A DNA stretch of 64,000 nucleotides from Cladophialophora immunda (lineage: Eukaryota > Ascomycota > Eurotiomycetes > Chaetothyriales > Herpotrichiellaceae). The translations under genes were made by a program, and so were the position numbers. This document shows positions 31,879 through 43,404 of this stretch, in pieces. Position 1 is the first letter of the stretch, and the number at the start of each line of letters is the position of its first letter. The stretch covers positions 2,947,212-3,011,211 of the forward strand of contig NW_015622543.1 in the NCBI RefSeq assembly GCF_000835495.1, given 5' to 3'. The notes beneath the pieces are model-generated. The model made no database searches and was not told the DNA's origin. It was given only the letters and a program-made list of their open reading frames with translations.

Positions 31879-33176
31879 TCATCCCGGCCCTTTCCGTGCC
31901 ATCTCCCGGATGGCATCCGCGTAGAGAAGGTCAGAATCTCTCCTGACGCGCCGATGGTGGGGGTATTCGGACACACTACCTGGGACGAGAGTCGAGATGT
32001 TGCTTGGTCCGCGTTCGATTGCGTCAAATGTCGACGACGAGCTCTGTTGCCGCGCCTTCTCAGCGTCCATCTCCACATCGTCGATGTGCCTAGGAGGGCT
32101 CTGCTTGAGCACGTCCGCCCACTCGGGTGGCAATGCACTGTCTGTTCCGGACAGGCGGCCCAGCTTCGAGGTAACCGATCTGTGGCCTGGGTCGAGGGGG
32201 AGGTCCGCGTTTCCGTTCACGGTAGGCAGGCTATCGGTCCTGTCATTGGAAGTGAGATCGAAAGTAATGGTCAGGCTCACTGTCCTGGGGTTCTTGATGC
32301 CTGCCACCTCTACCAGCTTGCTGAGGACCGCGAATTCGAGTTTCAGTTTGACCGAGTAGCAGAATCCTTTGAACGCAATCTCGGGTATGTGCAGGTTCCT
32401 GTATTCAATGACCAGTAGAGCGATGTCCAAAAAGATGATGACAATGTTGATGATGAACAGCTGCCACATCACCCGGTGGACACGTTTCTTTTTCTTCTGC
32501 TCAGATGTGTTTATGGAGGAGGCGGTGGGCTGAGCTTGGGCCTTGACTATATCCATCGCCTTCCAGAGGTAGAGGCCCGAGATGATGAATTCCTGAATGC
32601 AGAAGCCAGTCATCTGGATCTTTTCCACGTACGTGTAGGCGCGAGAGAAGGGCGCCTGAGCGGGTGGCGAGGCATAGTAAGAGCCGAAGACGACCACCGT
32701 TGTTGTTGTATGGAAGCAAATCGCGTCAATGATGATCATCCATTTGACGTACTTCAGGATGCGGTCGTTGCCTTTTCCAAGGACAATTCCCAGTCGGGAG
32801 TATAACACCACACTCTGGCCTGTGATGGCCGTCCACCAACCATAGTCTGTAAATCCGTCAGCCAGTGCAAGTCGATGAGACAAAACAACCTAGATGGAGA
32901 AAATCCCTCACGCCGAACGGCAGTGGACTCACTGTTGATGACTAGGCCAGCGACACTGGCGGTCACTTGGAAGTAGAGCAGGATGAGCCCGACAACGTAA
33001 GGAACCAGCCCCGTTGTTGCTACAAGCAGCGACCAGAAATAGAGGCCACGGTAGACGGCAAAGGTTGTGAAAATCAGCAGGATTAGCTCTAATGCATTGT
33101 ATAAAGACAGCGCCGAGGTGATGGTGACGATTATAGTAGTTGTGTCAAATTTGCCCGTGTAGTAATTGTTGCTCAT
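31879..33176 (-). CDS. Seven-TM integral membrane protein, DUF7703-type
   Basis: Two exons on the minus strand, 32933-33176 and 31879-32846, give 403 residues; the 86-nt intron has a CTGAC branch site and joins VIN to YGWWTAITGQ. The ATG at 33176 is preceded by open frame without another ATG. Seven hydrophobic segments are visible in about the first 260 residues, with conserved-looking motifs YNALELILLIFTTF, GLYFWSLLVATTGLVPYVVG, TGQSVVLYSRL and KIQMTGFCIQEFIISGLYLW. These fit a fungal family of uncharacterised membrane proteins (DUF7703), as far as I can recall the family. The C-terminal 140 residues are cytosolic-looking, Ser-rich and disordered. Layout is receptor-like, but no ligand or signalling role can be assigned. 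Confidence 0.8.
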
Positions 33177-34714
33177 CACGTCGCAGGGTGTTGGTGTCTT
33201 TCGGGGCAAGAGATTCTTGACATGACGGGAGTATTGACGATAGTGATGAGCAATATCTCGTCAAAATGTAGTGATGGAGTCGAGTCGCCGTCGTAAACGC
33301 ATCGCGCGGCGGTTGACGTCGTGGTCTCGAGTGCGAAGAGACTGAGGAAGTTATGAGTTGGGACGAGGCCTAACATATTGGCAGAACCTGAGCCGGGGCA
33401 GAGTTCAAACGGCGGGGCTATTTGAAGTCTGGACGCACCAGAGGGAGCTCAGGGAGCACGACTCCGGGAGCAATGCACGTTGTAGTCAGGGATCCTGGAT
33501 AGTTCATGGGCTAGTACGGGCAGGATGGCCCCGGATTCGAGGTCTGGAGCCAGATGATGCGCAACAGGCGTAGAAGGATCCGAATCGACGTGATGGGCGT
33601 GCATGGGGATCGTGGATGGCATTACGTTATTAACAAGCAGCGATCTTCATTGTGTCTGGGACAGGTCGCTGGTTAACCCAGTTCGGGAAGGAGAGAGCGC
33701 AAAGGATTCGGTGGTTAAACAAGGGGTCAGTCGGTGTGATGGTGCGGCTTTGCGGAGAGCTCGAAGCGAGCACCAAAAGTGGAGGTTGGGGCCACAGACG
33801 AGAGCCTGTACTCTGTACTCCGTAGAGGGGGCCATTGTCAGACCACGAGGGGAAGATCAGATGGAGGATTAGTTGATGGACGATGTCAGGGTCAGGGAAT
33901 TTGGAAGAGATGAATTGCGCAGAACGGTACAAGTGGTAGTCGGAGAGAAGCCACCTACTGGACAAGTCACCCGCTCTCTACACCTATGTAGAGTATGTAC
34001 TCAGCATACGTAGGCACTTGAACGGGATAGGCCTCAAAAGGTCGTTCGGATGAATCTCACCGACTTGCTCGTCAGCGACCGATTCGGTCAGTCCGCCAAC
34101 GAATAGACAATTGCTGTCCACATATCGGTGCCTATGTGCGGCACTGTATATCGGCCAATCCCGATCCCATGTGATCCAGAGTGTATCTCGAACCAACAGT
34201 CTATTCTCTTCCCTGCCATGGCTCTTGACAATATCTCGTCTTCCGCAAAGCCAATCTTGACTCCCGGCAATGATGGCCACGACCACATATCAAGGTAGCG
34301 CTGGCGGAAGGAGACTCATTGCCTGTGTAGGACAAGGTTTCGTAGAACGTGTGTCAGAGGGTGAGTTGGCAGCATGGACGCATACGCACATCACCCTTGT
34401 GCTTTAGCTTCGGATTTGATCTTTTGGGCCATATCAACTGGTATCCGACCAGCTCCACCGTGACTGGACGCGGTCATGTGTCACGGTTCACGGATTCTGA
34501 ATGTGGCATGTATCGATACTACTCGAAAAGGAAGAAGAACTGCGAGAAGGACGTGTTTGATTTCTAGGGCGGCTGCTTGTTGCTGCTTGATGATTGGCGG
34601 GTCGTTGGTCGGCGGCCTCTGCGCCGAAGCTCCGTCCCCGAGCCATGACTTTTTCCTGCGCAAGTCAACTCAATCCGTTGCGCCGGCATCGAAACTGCGT
34701 GGGAACAGAGCCTC
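33177..34714. other. Long divergent intergenic region
   Basis: 1.54 kb between the DUF7703-like gene and the tyrosyl-tRNA synthetase gene. No open frame with a domain and no RNA gene recognised; the promoters of both neighbours must lie here. Confidence 0.4.
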
Positions 34715-36784
34715 ATGAAGACGCCAATCCCCCTCCGGACAGCTCGTCGCTCCCTCTACGTTTGCCAAAGCTGTCGCCGTCACCTTCGCGAGCGGAATCT
34801 CGTCCCAACCCCCGCGTCTCAGCAAAGATGGATCACCCAAGCCCATGTCCGACGAATCCAAGAGGCGGAAGAAGAATGGCGTGCAAAAGCCCAAGAGATC
34901 GAAAAGGGCAACATGAAGTCGATGCTTACCATACTTGAGGAGCGGGGATACATCAACCAGATTGTTGGGTAAGAATCTCGGAGGCAGGATCAAAGACGTC
35001 CCGTTGACGGCTCGTAGCACAAGAGAAGATCTGGACAAGCTGCTCACCCATCGTCGAGTCGGGGTATATGCTGGCATAGACCCTACCGCCCCTTCTTTGC
35101 ACGTTGGTCATATGGTCCCTTTTATGGTCTTGGGTTGGCTCTATATCCATGGTTACAAGGCCAATTTCATTGTAAGTCAAGCCATCCACATTGGCCTTTG
35201 GTCAGGAGGTGCTGACTTACATCAGTTGGGGGGATTTACCGCTAGCATTGGCGATCCTACGGGCCGTTTGAAAGGCAGAGAAATCATGTCTCCCTCTCAG
35301 AGGAAGGCCAACATGGCAGCCATGCATATTCAACTGAAAAGGCTGGGCGCTTCGATCGAAACATACGCCGTACGGAAGGGATATACGCGGGAATGGGCCT
35401 GGCGCAGAGCTCTCGAGAACAATGTCACATGGTGGTCCAAAGTCACAGCAAGAGAATTTCTGTCCATCCTCGGTCGACATATCCGTATAGGTCCAATGCT
35501 GGGTCGAGACACGTGAGCATTTCATTCATGGTGAATCTCCCACACATTCCTTGGCCGCTGACAATGGGGTTTCTTAGAGTGAAAAATAGATTGGAGAAAG
35601 GGGATGGAATGTCCTTCGCCGAATTCAGCTATCCGTTGGTCCAGGCATGGGACTGGTGGCACCTCTTTCAGTCAGGTTGCCAGCTGCAAATTGGCGGTGC
35701 GGATCAGTTTGGAAATATTCTTGCGGGTGCCGAAGCCGTGAAGCAAATTGCCAAAGACTCGCACGAGTATCAGGTTGCCTTGCGGCAGACTCAGCTCCTC
35801 GATTCAAAGCGCGGCATTGAGGTCAATTCTGATCCAATGGGATTCACTGTCCCTCTCCTGACCACGGCCTCGGGAGAAAAGTTCGGAAAAAGCGCTGGTA
35901 ACGCCGTCTGGCTCAATCCAGAAATGACCAGCATCTTCGATCTATACCAGGTATGGCCTTGTAGCTTCCGTGAACCTCGACAAGGCTGACACTAGTCAAA
36001 GTTCTTTCTGCGGTCTTCAGACTCAGACGTCGAAAAATACCTCAAGTTGTTGACTTTCTTGCCCTTGTCCGAGATCAGTGAGGTCATGAGAGAACACGAA
36101 AAGGACCAGTCAAAACGTGTGGCACAACATAAACTCGCCCAAGAGTTTGTGGAGCTCATCTACGGGCTAGATGCTGCAAAAAAGGCCGAAAGTGAACATC
36201 GCCAACTTTTCAAGAAAACCATTAGCCTCGGCGATATGAAGGCGAGTCTTGCGGAGACGCAAACGACTGACACGCATTCCTCTGGGACGCCACTGTTTGC
36301 ACACCCTTCGTTGAACAAGCATGCCCAGCCCTTGCGACGTGAAGACAACGCCTCCACTCACATCAAACTCCCACGAAGCCTCGTTTCCCAGAAACCTATG
36401 AGTAATATTCTCTGGTCGGCAGGCATGGTGACGTCGAAAACAGAGGGCCAGCGACTTATCAATGCTGGAGGAGCGTACGTAGGAGGGGCCGCTGACGCAA
36501 GAAATGAAATGGATGATAGCCTCAGCTTTACACCTGTTAAGACGTCCGACTGGAAAGAAGTGCAAAAATGGATCATCGACGACAAACTGCTGATTCTTCG
36601 AACGGGAAAGTGGAAGATCAAGATTGTCAACATCGTCCCAGACGACGAATATGCAGAGCTTGGGTTGACATGCCCGGGTTGGGAGGGAGTCCCAGAGAGC
36701 AAAGAATCTCCGGATCTGACAGTTAGACCCGAACAAGGAGGCGTGGGTGATGAGGCAACGGTCTTGAAGGCGTCGTGGCGGTAG
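34715..36784 (+). CDS. MSY1: Mitochondrial tyrosyl-tRNA synthetase (CYT-18 type)
   Basis: Five exons, 34715-34968, 35018-35171, 35226-35512, 35578-35950 and 36002-36784, give 616 residues; introns are 49, 54, 65 and 51 nt. The class I signature HIGH appears as HVGH ([12 protein letters not shown]) and KMSKS as KFGKS. The tyrosine pocket sequence [20 protein letters not shown] is intact. The C-terminus has an S4-like tRNA-binding segment ([18 protein letters not shown]). The N-terminus is an Arg-rich presequence followed by a charged helix ([20 protein letters not shown]). In Neurospora CYT-18 the equivalent extension helps splice mitochondrial group I introns. Charging of mitochondrial tRNA-Tyr is near certain; the splicing role is inference. 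Confidence 0.92.
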
Positions 36785-37091
36785 ATGTAACAACAGAACG
36801 TCCTGCATCCAGGCAACGTGTATATTCAATAGCACCAAATGATCGACTCCTGAAGCCACTCCAGATAAGGACGAGGCTGACGAGCGAGGGGCCGCGTACT
36901 CGTACTAAGGCACTCGCCGGGCTGTTACTTTACGCGTCGGCGTTTGACGCGCTAGCGACTTGGTGTCTCTCCACGCGGTCGCATCACTCCAACATTTTTG
37001 GGTTTCTTCGCGCTTCAATCAATCCGTCCAGCAACTAATAGTATCTTTTGTCTCTGCCGAGAGGCCTACAGGTTCTCGTTGCCTCATAACC
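36785..37091. other. MSH6 promoter interval
   Basis: 307 bp between the TyrRS stop and the MSH6 start. It contains the MCB-like site listed separately and a near-match GACGCGC about 15 bp further on. Confidence 0.5.
36932..36937. promoter_or_regulatory. MluI cell-cycle box (ACGCGT) upstream of MSH6
   Basis: A palindromic ACGCGT lies 155 bp upstream of the MSH6 ATG, with GACGCGC nearby at about 36946. In yeasts MBF binds ACGCGT and drives G1/S expression of replication and mismatch-repair genes. Function here is inferred from position and sequence only. Confidence 0.5.
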
Positions 37092-40000
37092 ATGGCACCG
37101 AAGACTGTCTCGACACCTTCTTCTACCCCTGCTTTGAAGAAATCCTCTTCTTCGGGTGGACAGAAGACTCTCTTGGGCTTCTTCCAGAAGACGCCCTCGA
37201 CCGCCTCGCCAGCCCGATTGCCTTCTCGATCAGCAGTTGAGACGCCTGTTCCATCGAAGGCTCGCACCAAATCTGTTGGCACGTCTTCAAGTTCCCTGAC
37301 TCCTGTTCCTAGCAGTGATGCATTGGAACCGGAAGATGAGGACAATATCCCCAAGGCGAGCCTTCCTCCTTCCAAAGGTCTGCCATCGCCAGTCTCAGCT
37401 GACGATGAGCAGACTAATGGCAGGGAGGAGCTGACAGCCTCCGGGACACCTTCACGAAGGGTGAGAGATCCAGGCGTCTGTGACCGCGTCGAACTAACCA
37501 TTGGGATAACAGGCCAAAACCAAGAAGATCAACTATCTCGAGTCCGATAGCGAAGGCACTGATGGTGACGACGTTTTCAAGCCCACCCCTGGTCGCCGCT
37601 CTCGACCTACAAAACGCAGACGTGTGTCCGATAGTGCGGACGAGGACGTCTACGAACAGGAGAATGAGGCGGAGCCGGAAGATGGTACATGCATTGCTCT
37701 CCCTAAGATGAGTTTGTGCTAACAAGGCAGAAATGGATGACTTCATTGTTCCCGATGACTCTGAAGATGAAGTACGCCGGCCTGCTAAGCGCAAGCGGGC
37801 GTCCAAAAACACTTCCCGAACTGCGTCGTCTCATGCCACTCCTGCAGCGCCTCAAGTCGAGGTCGGTGCCGACCTGGAGGTTCCTGAGGGCACTTCGACT
37901 GCTCAGCAGTGGACGTACGATCCCGAAAACCCTCAGCCTTTGCAACCACGACCTACCAACATTCCATCCAAGCAGCCGAGCGGAAAGAAACAGAAAGCCC
38001 ACATGACCGAGCCAGAAAAACGCCACGCGTGGCTCGAGGATATCAGAGATATGGACCGTAATCCACCTGGCCATCCTGACTACGACCCACGCACCCTGTA
38101 CATTCCACCTATGGCGTGGACGAAATTCTCTCCGTTCGAGAAGCAGTACTGGGAAATCAAGCAGAAGTTCTGGGACACGATTGTATTTTTCAAGAAAGGC
38201 AAATTCTATGAACTCTATGAGAACGATGCGACGATTGGTCATCAATTGTTCGATCTGAAGTTGACCGACCGTGTAAACATGAGAATGGTGGGCGTTCCAG
38301 AGTCGAGTTTGGAACTCTGGGCAAATCAATTCGTTGCAAAGGGGTTCAAGATTGCTCGAGTTGACCAGCAAGAGACTGCTCTGGGTAAAGACATGCGTGA
38401 GCGGGAGGAAAAGTCCAGTGGATTTGCCGGCAAGAAGAGCAAAGAAGACAAAGTCATCAAAAGAGAACTGGCCTGTGTGCTAACAGCTGGCACATTGGTC
38501 GACGGCGCAATGCTCCAGGACGACATGTCGACGTATTGCGTGGCAATCAAGGAATCCGAGGTCGATGACATGCCTGCGTTTGGTGTGGCGTTTGTCGACA
38601 CCGCCACTGGTCAATTCAATATATCAGAGTTTGTCGACGATGCAGATCTGACCAAGTTTGAGACATTCATTGCTCAGACAAGACCCCAAGAGATTCTGCT
38701 CGAAAAGGGTGGTGTGACAACGAAGACGTTGCGCATACTTAAGAACAACACCAGCCCAACGACTATCTGGAACTACTTGAAACCTGGCAAAGAATTCTGG
38801 GAAGGTCATATCACTGCCAAAGAGATCGAAGCCGAGAGCTACTTCCCCAATGAGTGGCCTGAACTACTGCAACAGGTGAAAGAAAAGGAGCTCCTCATGT
38901 CTGCCCTCGGTGCTTTGATCCAGTATCTGCGATCTTTGAAGATCGAGCGAGAGCTCGTGACAATTGGTAACTTTACATGGTACGATCCCATCCGCAAAGC
39001 GACGAGCCTGGTCCTTGATGGTCAGACCTTGATCAATCTGGAAGTCTTTGCCAACTCCTATGACGGTGGAAGCGAGGGCACGCTCTTCCAGCTCCTCAAC
39101 CGCTGTATTACGCCATTCGGCAAACGCTTATTCAAACAATGGGTGTGTCATCCACTCATGGACACGAAAAAGATCAATGCACGCCTGGACGCCGTTGACT
39201 CGCTCAACGCTGATGTCAAAGTCCGGGACCGTTTCACTTCGCAAATGACAAAAATGCCCGATCTTGAGAGGTTGATATCTCGTGTACACGCCGGAACCTG
39301 CAAAGTTCAAGACTTCGTCAGAGTCCTTGAAGGGTTCGAGCAGATTGACCACACCATATCCTTGTTGCGCGATGGTACAGGGCAAGCATCACACGGCGAA
39401 GGTGTCATCGGCCAACTCATCTCGGCCATGCCGGATCTCCAGCCCCGTCTCAAATATTGGCACGATGCATTTGACCGCGTCAAGGCAAAGGAATCTGGCA
39501 TCCTGGTGCCCGAGCGCGGGATCGAAGAAGAGTTCGACAAGTCGCAGGACACCATTGATGCCATCAATAGGAAATTTGATGACCTTCTCCGCAAATGGCG
39601 TTCAGCGCTCAAGTCTAATGCCATTTGCTACCGCGACAACGGCAAGGAAATAATGCAAATGGAAGTGCCTGCTCGCACCGCTGTGCCCACCGGTTGGGAT
39701 CAAATGTCGGCCACCTCGAGCGTGAAACGATACTACTTTCCTGAACTACGGACCCTGGTGCGGAATCTGCAAGAAGCACAAGAAACACACTCCCAGATCG
39801 TCAAGGATGTATCCCGCAAACTTTACGCCAAGTTCGACGAAAACTACGATATATGGCTCGCGGCGGTCAAGATCATCGCGCAACTGGACTGTTTGATCTC
39901 CCTTGCGAAGGCGAGCACGTCTTTGGGACACCCGAGCTGTCGCCCTGAATTCGTCGACCCGTCTGACAATGATGACGGGGGCCGGTCGACGTTGGAACTC

Positions 40001-40855
40001 GTTGATCTGCGGCATCCGTGCCTTTTGAGCAGAGTCGACGACTTCATTCCCAACGACATCGTGTTGGGAGGCGGCTCCCCAAACCTCACCCTCCTGACAG
40101 GTGCGAATGCAGCAGGTAAATCCACCGTCCTTCGAATGACCTGTATCGCGGTAATCATGGCTCAAATCGGCTGCTACCTCCCCTGTGCGTCGGCTCGTCT
40201 CACCCCGTTTGACCGAATCATGTCCCGCCTAGGGGCTCAGGACCATATTTTTGCCGCACAATCAACTTTTTTCGTGGAGCTGGCAGAGACAAAGAAAATT
40301 CTCAGCGAAGCTACACCACGCAGCCTTGTCATCTTGGATGAGTTGGGAAGAGGTACGTCTTCACACGACGGTGTGGCAGTCGCACAGGCTGTGCTGCATC
40401 ACCTCGCTACACATGTGGGCTGCTTGGGTTTCTTTGCCACCCATTATCACTCGCTCTCTTCGGAGTTTGCGCATCATCCAGAAATAGCGCCCAAGAGGAT
40501 GAAGATTCTTGTGGATGACGCTGATCGACGGGTGACTTTCCTCTACAAGTTGGAGGAGGGCACCGCCGAGGGATCTTTCGGTATGCACTGCGCCAGCATG
40601 TGTGGAATCTCGAACCAGATCATTGAACGGGCGGAAGAAGCGGCCAAGGAATGGGAGATTTCGAACCTCATGGCGCGAAAGCAGAGGGTCAAGAGCGTTC
40701 ATGGTGGCAAGACCCATGCAAAGGATGGGAGCGAGAAGGACGAAGAGAAGGAGGTGCCGTTGGGCATCTTGAGCGATCTTGCACGCATCCTGAAGGGAGA
40801 AGAGGTGCAAGACCGCGGACTCGACGTGCTGGTCAAGTGCATTGAGGCTTTGTGA
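37092..40855 (+). CDS. MSH6: DNA mismatch repair protein Msh6
   Basis: Exons 37092-37460, 37513-37684 and 37731-40855 give 1221 residues; introns of 52 and 46 nt have CTAAC branch sites. A PCNA-binding PIP box QKTLLGFF is at residues 24-31, followed by a disordered acidic/basic linker. The mismatch-recognition Phe-x-Glu motif is present (KGKFYELYE, about 337-345). Lever, clamp and ATPase domains follow. Walker A is GANAAGKST at about 971, then VILDELGRGTSSHDG (Walker B and signature) and FATHYHSL. Msh6 pairs with Msh2 (MutS-alpha) to recognise base mismatches and small loops. All key motifs are intact, so the gene looks functional. Confidence 0.97.
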
Positions 40856-41933
40856 GCGCCGGCTTGGGCTTGCGTCTGTGTTGAGCGATGTCTGAGCCCG
40901 ACTGTCTGTTTTGCGGACTTATGGCTGGTTTCATCCCCGCTGATTTTCCTTGTCCCGGATGCTGGTGTGTGCTAGGGTTCATGGAGTAATGGAATCTTAT
41001 CTCGATGGACGGAGGTAGGTTTGTTCGGTGCTCAAAGCGAAAAGATAAAAGAAGAAGAAAAGAGAGATCTGACCTGACTTGTTTTGACACCTTTGCTGGT
41101 TGCATGGACGCGTCAGCTGTATATTACTACACCGGTCCTCGGTACATAGGACATAGGAGAAGAGCTTTCGAAAGGCTACAGATTCTTTGAGGCGTCGGCG
41201 AAAGTTTCCTTTGCTTCCATCTCACCACACCACAGCTTCCTACCCCAGGCAGGAGGTGTGGAGCTGCCAGACTGTTGTTTTCGAGGGGGAGGTTGTGAGC
41301 ATAACGAGACGATGTAGCGATGAACAACAACATCCGAGAGTCGAAGAGACGTCAGGAAAGCCGGTCGGATTCGAGGGGTGAAATAGAGGACAAGAAGAAC
41401 GCAGAATATCTGAATGAACTCCCCATCTGGATTGTATGTGAGCTTGTCAAGTCGGCTGGTGGATGTGACCAGCTAGCTAGCTATCTAAGCGTGTTCGTGG
41501 AATTGCTATCCTGACCCGATCCACTCCTGGACGACAGGGACCAAGAAACGATCTGTCGCGGTTGAACAGGTCTAGTCGGGCCTGTCTCCAGCGACACAGC
41601 ACCACATCTCGTCGACGTCGACCTCAGCGCTCAGCAAGCTCTCAGCGAGCTTCTTCGCAAGGATTGCACCTAACAACCATGCAGATCCTGCGCAGGTGAA
41701 TTCCGCACCGTCATGTCCTTGCCTGTTTCCGTTTCCTGACTTCTTCCAACTGCCTTCGTAGCGCGGAGAGCTCAAGATTGCGTGCTCAATCTCTCTCCCT
41801 GACCACCGTGTATTACCATCATCAAACGCAACTCAGAACACGACACTGGACGTTGTCATGTTTTTGTAGTACAGATTGCGCCAGTCCCCGAAAAGCCCAG
41901 GATTCTGATTGATTGTAGAGGAGACAAGTCAAT
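40856..41933. other. Convergent 3' region
   Basis: 1.08 kb between the 3' ends of MSH6 and the basic chromatin-like gene. Short frames only; nothing recognised. Confidence 0.4.
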
Positions 41934-43105
41934 TCAATAATCGCCGGCCGCGTCGGCCATAGCCTTAGTAGCCTCAGCCGCAATAACTTGAGCAACTGTG
42001 TTCACAGTATCATGAACACCTCCGTCAGCAGCAGTAGTCACGCGTTTGGTAGCATTGGCGGTTCTGATGGGATAGAGTCAGCGCGCGAGGAGGACCATCT
42101 GCAAGGAGAAACAAACCCAGCGGCGAGAAGGGCGCCATCCGCCTCTCCCGAAACAAGATCATCCTCCTCTTTCTTCACGTTAGCGACCTCTAGAACTACA
42201 GCTTCTCCCTCACCGGGGCCAGCTGGAGCCGGGGCTTTGTCGGTCGCGGGAGCGGCGGTTTTGCGTGCAGCAGGTGCTTTCTTTCCCTTGACAGGAGTGG
42301 TTTTAGTTTCACCTTCATTTTCACCGTTGTTTTCGCCTTCGGTACCCTTCTTCTTGGCGGGAGTTCGGCGCTTCTTTGGCGGCTTCTTCTCATCGTCACC
42401 TTCGGCGGCAGCGGCTTCACCGTTGGCTGCGGCTTCAGCTTCCTTTTCAGCTTTGCTCTTGCGACTACGCTTCTTGGGTGTCGTAGGCGTCTTGGGTGTC
42501 GCTGGTGCTTCTGAGAGGCAAGACCTTTAGTATGCAAACCCCTAAGAAAGCGACGGAAAGGGGCGGCAAACGCGGGTCGGGCAGTGTACGTTGAAAATTT
42601 GGCTCGGACTGACCTTCTGATTGATTCACATCGCTGTCTGCAGTAGGGGCTGCCGGATCATTGCCCAATCCATCACCAGAGTCCTGGCTACCATCCTTGC
42701 TAGCAGCTTCAGCCTTGGAAGCTCCCTTGCCTGACTTTGGCGTAGTGCTGTTTGTGTCTTTGGGCTTGCGAGGTGTTTTGGCCTTTGGAGTAGTGGCTGG
42801 TTCATCAGTAGGATTGAAGAGCTTTCTTTTGACTCCGCACCAGGCCGTTCTGGCGGAAGCCTCAGTTTTGAAGCCAAGTCTGTTGCAAAGCGCAGCATAG
42901 TCGATCTGAACAGGACTCAGTCAGTTGGAAGAAATGCAAGACCAGGGCGGGGAAGGCAACTTGGCTGATGCTTGTCACAGTTGGGAATTTAGGCAGAACT
43001 TACCTGGATGTCACCGCCCTTGACACACTGCAGCGCAGCAACGATGATTTCTCCGTCACGAGCAGTCAAACTGCCTTGGAGTTTGGCGGTGGCGGCGTCA
43101 GACAT
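41934..43105 (-). CDS. Basic chromatin-like protein with Myb/SANT-like N-terminus
   Basis: Four exons on the minus strand, 43004-43105, 42614-42905, 42117-42510 and 41934-42063, give 305 residues. The N-terminal 65 residues form a small helical domain (LTARDGEIIVAALQCV, IDYAALCNRLGFKTEASART, AWCGVKRKLF) like the Myb-like DNA-binding domain frequent in fungal hypothetical proteins. The rest is rich in Lys, Ala, Pro and Glu, including TPKTPTTPKKRSRKSKAEKE and KKPPKRRTPAKKKG, reminiscent of histone H1 tails. The final exon encodes a helical-looking end (VAQVIAAEATKAMADAAGDY). The last intron has an unusual GTTTGT donor, so that join is the least certain. A nuclear chromatin role is inferred. Confidence 0.7.
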
Positions 43106-43404
43106 GGTGGATAGAGGCTGATGACAGCGTGTTCAGGGAACGGTGGCAGGTTTACTTGTAGAAAGGAAAGGTGTTCGGAGCAGTTGCGAAAGTAAGTGCG
43201 GTTCGTGTGGAGATAGAGAAAGATGGTGATGAAGGCAGTGAGATTTATGAGAAACATCGAGCAGTGATTGCTGGACTTGGCGAGAGGAGTGCTTTGCCAG
43301 TGAATCAATCCTAGTCCAAATTTTGCCGCATGTTTGTTTTCATGGCTGAGGAGTGAAGTGTAAGTGAAGTGAGGGTAATACGTCAAGGATGACCATGACT
43401 TCGA

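Noticed and set aside
34935..34968. Alternative start of the TyrRS gene in the second frame at 34935
   Set aside because: Splicing a 49-nt intron at 34969-35017 restores the family sequence [15 protein letters not shown]; the alternative frame would lose the presequence.
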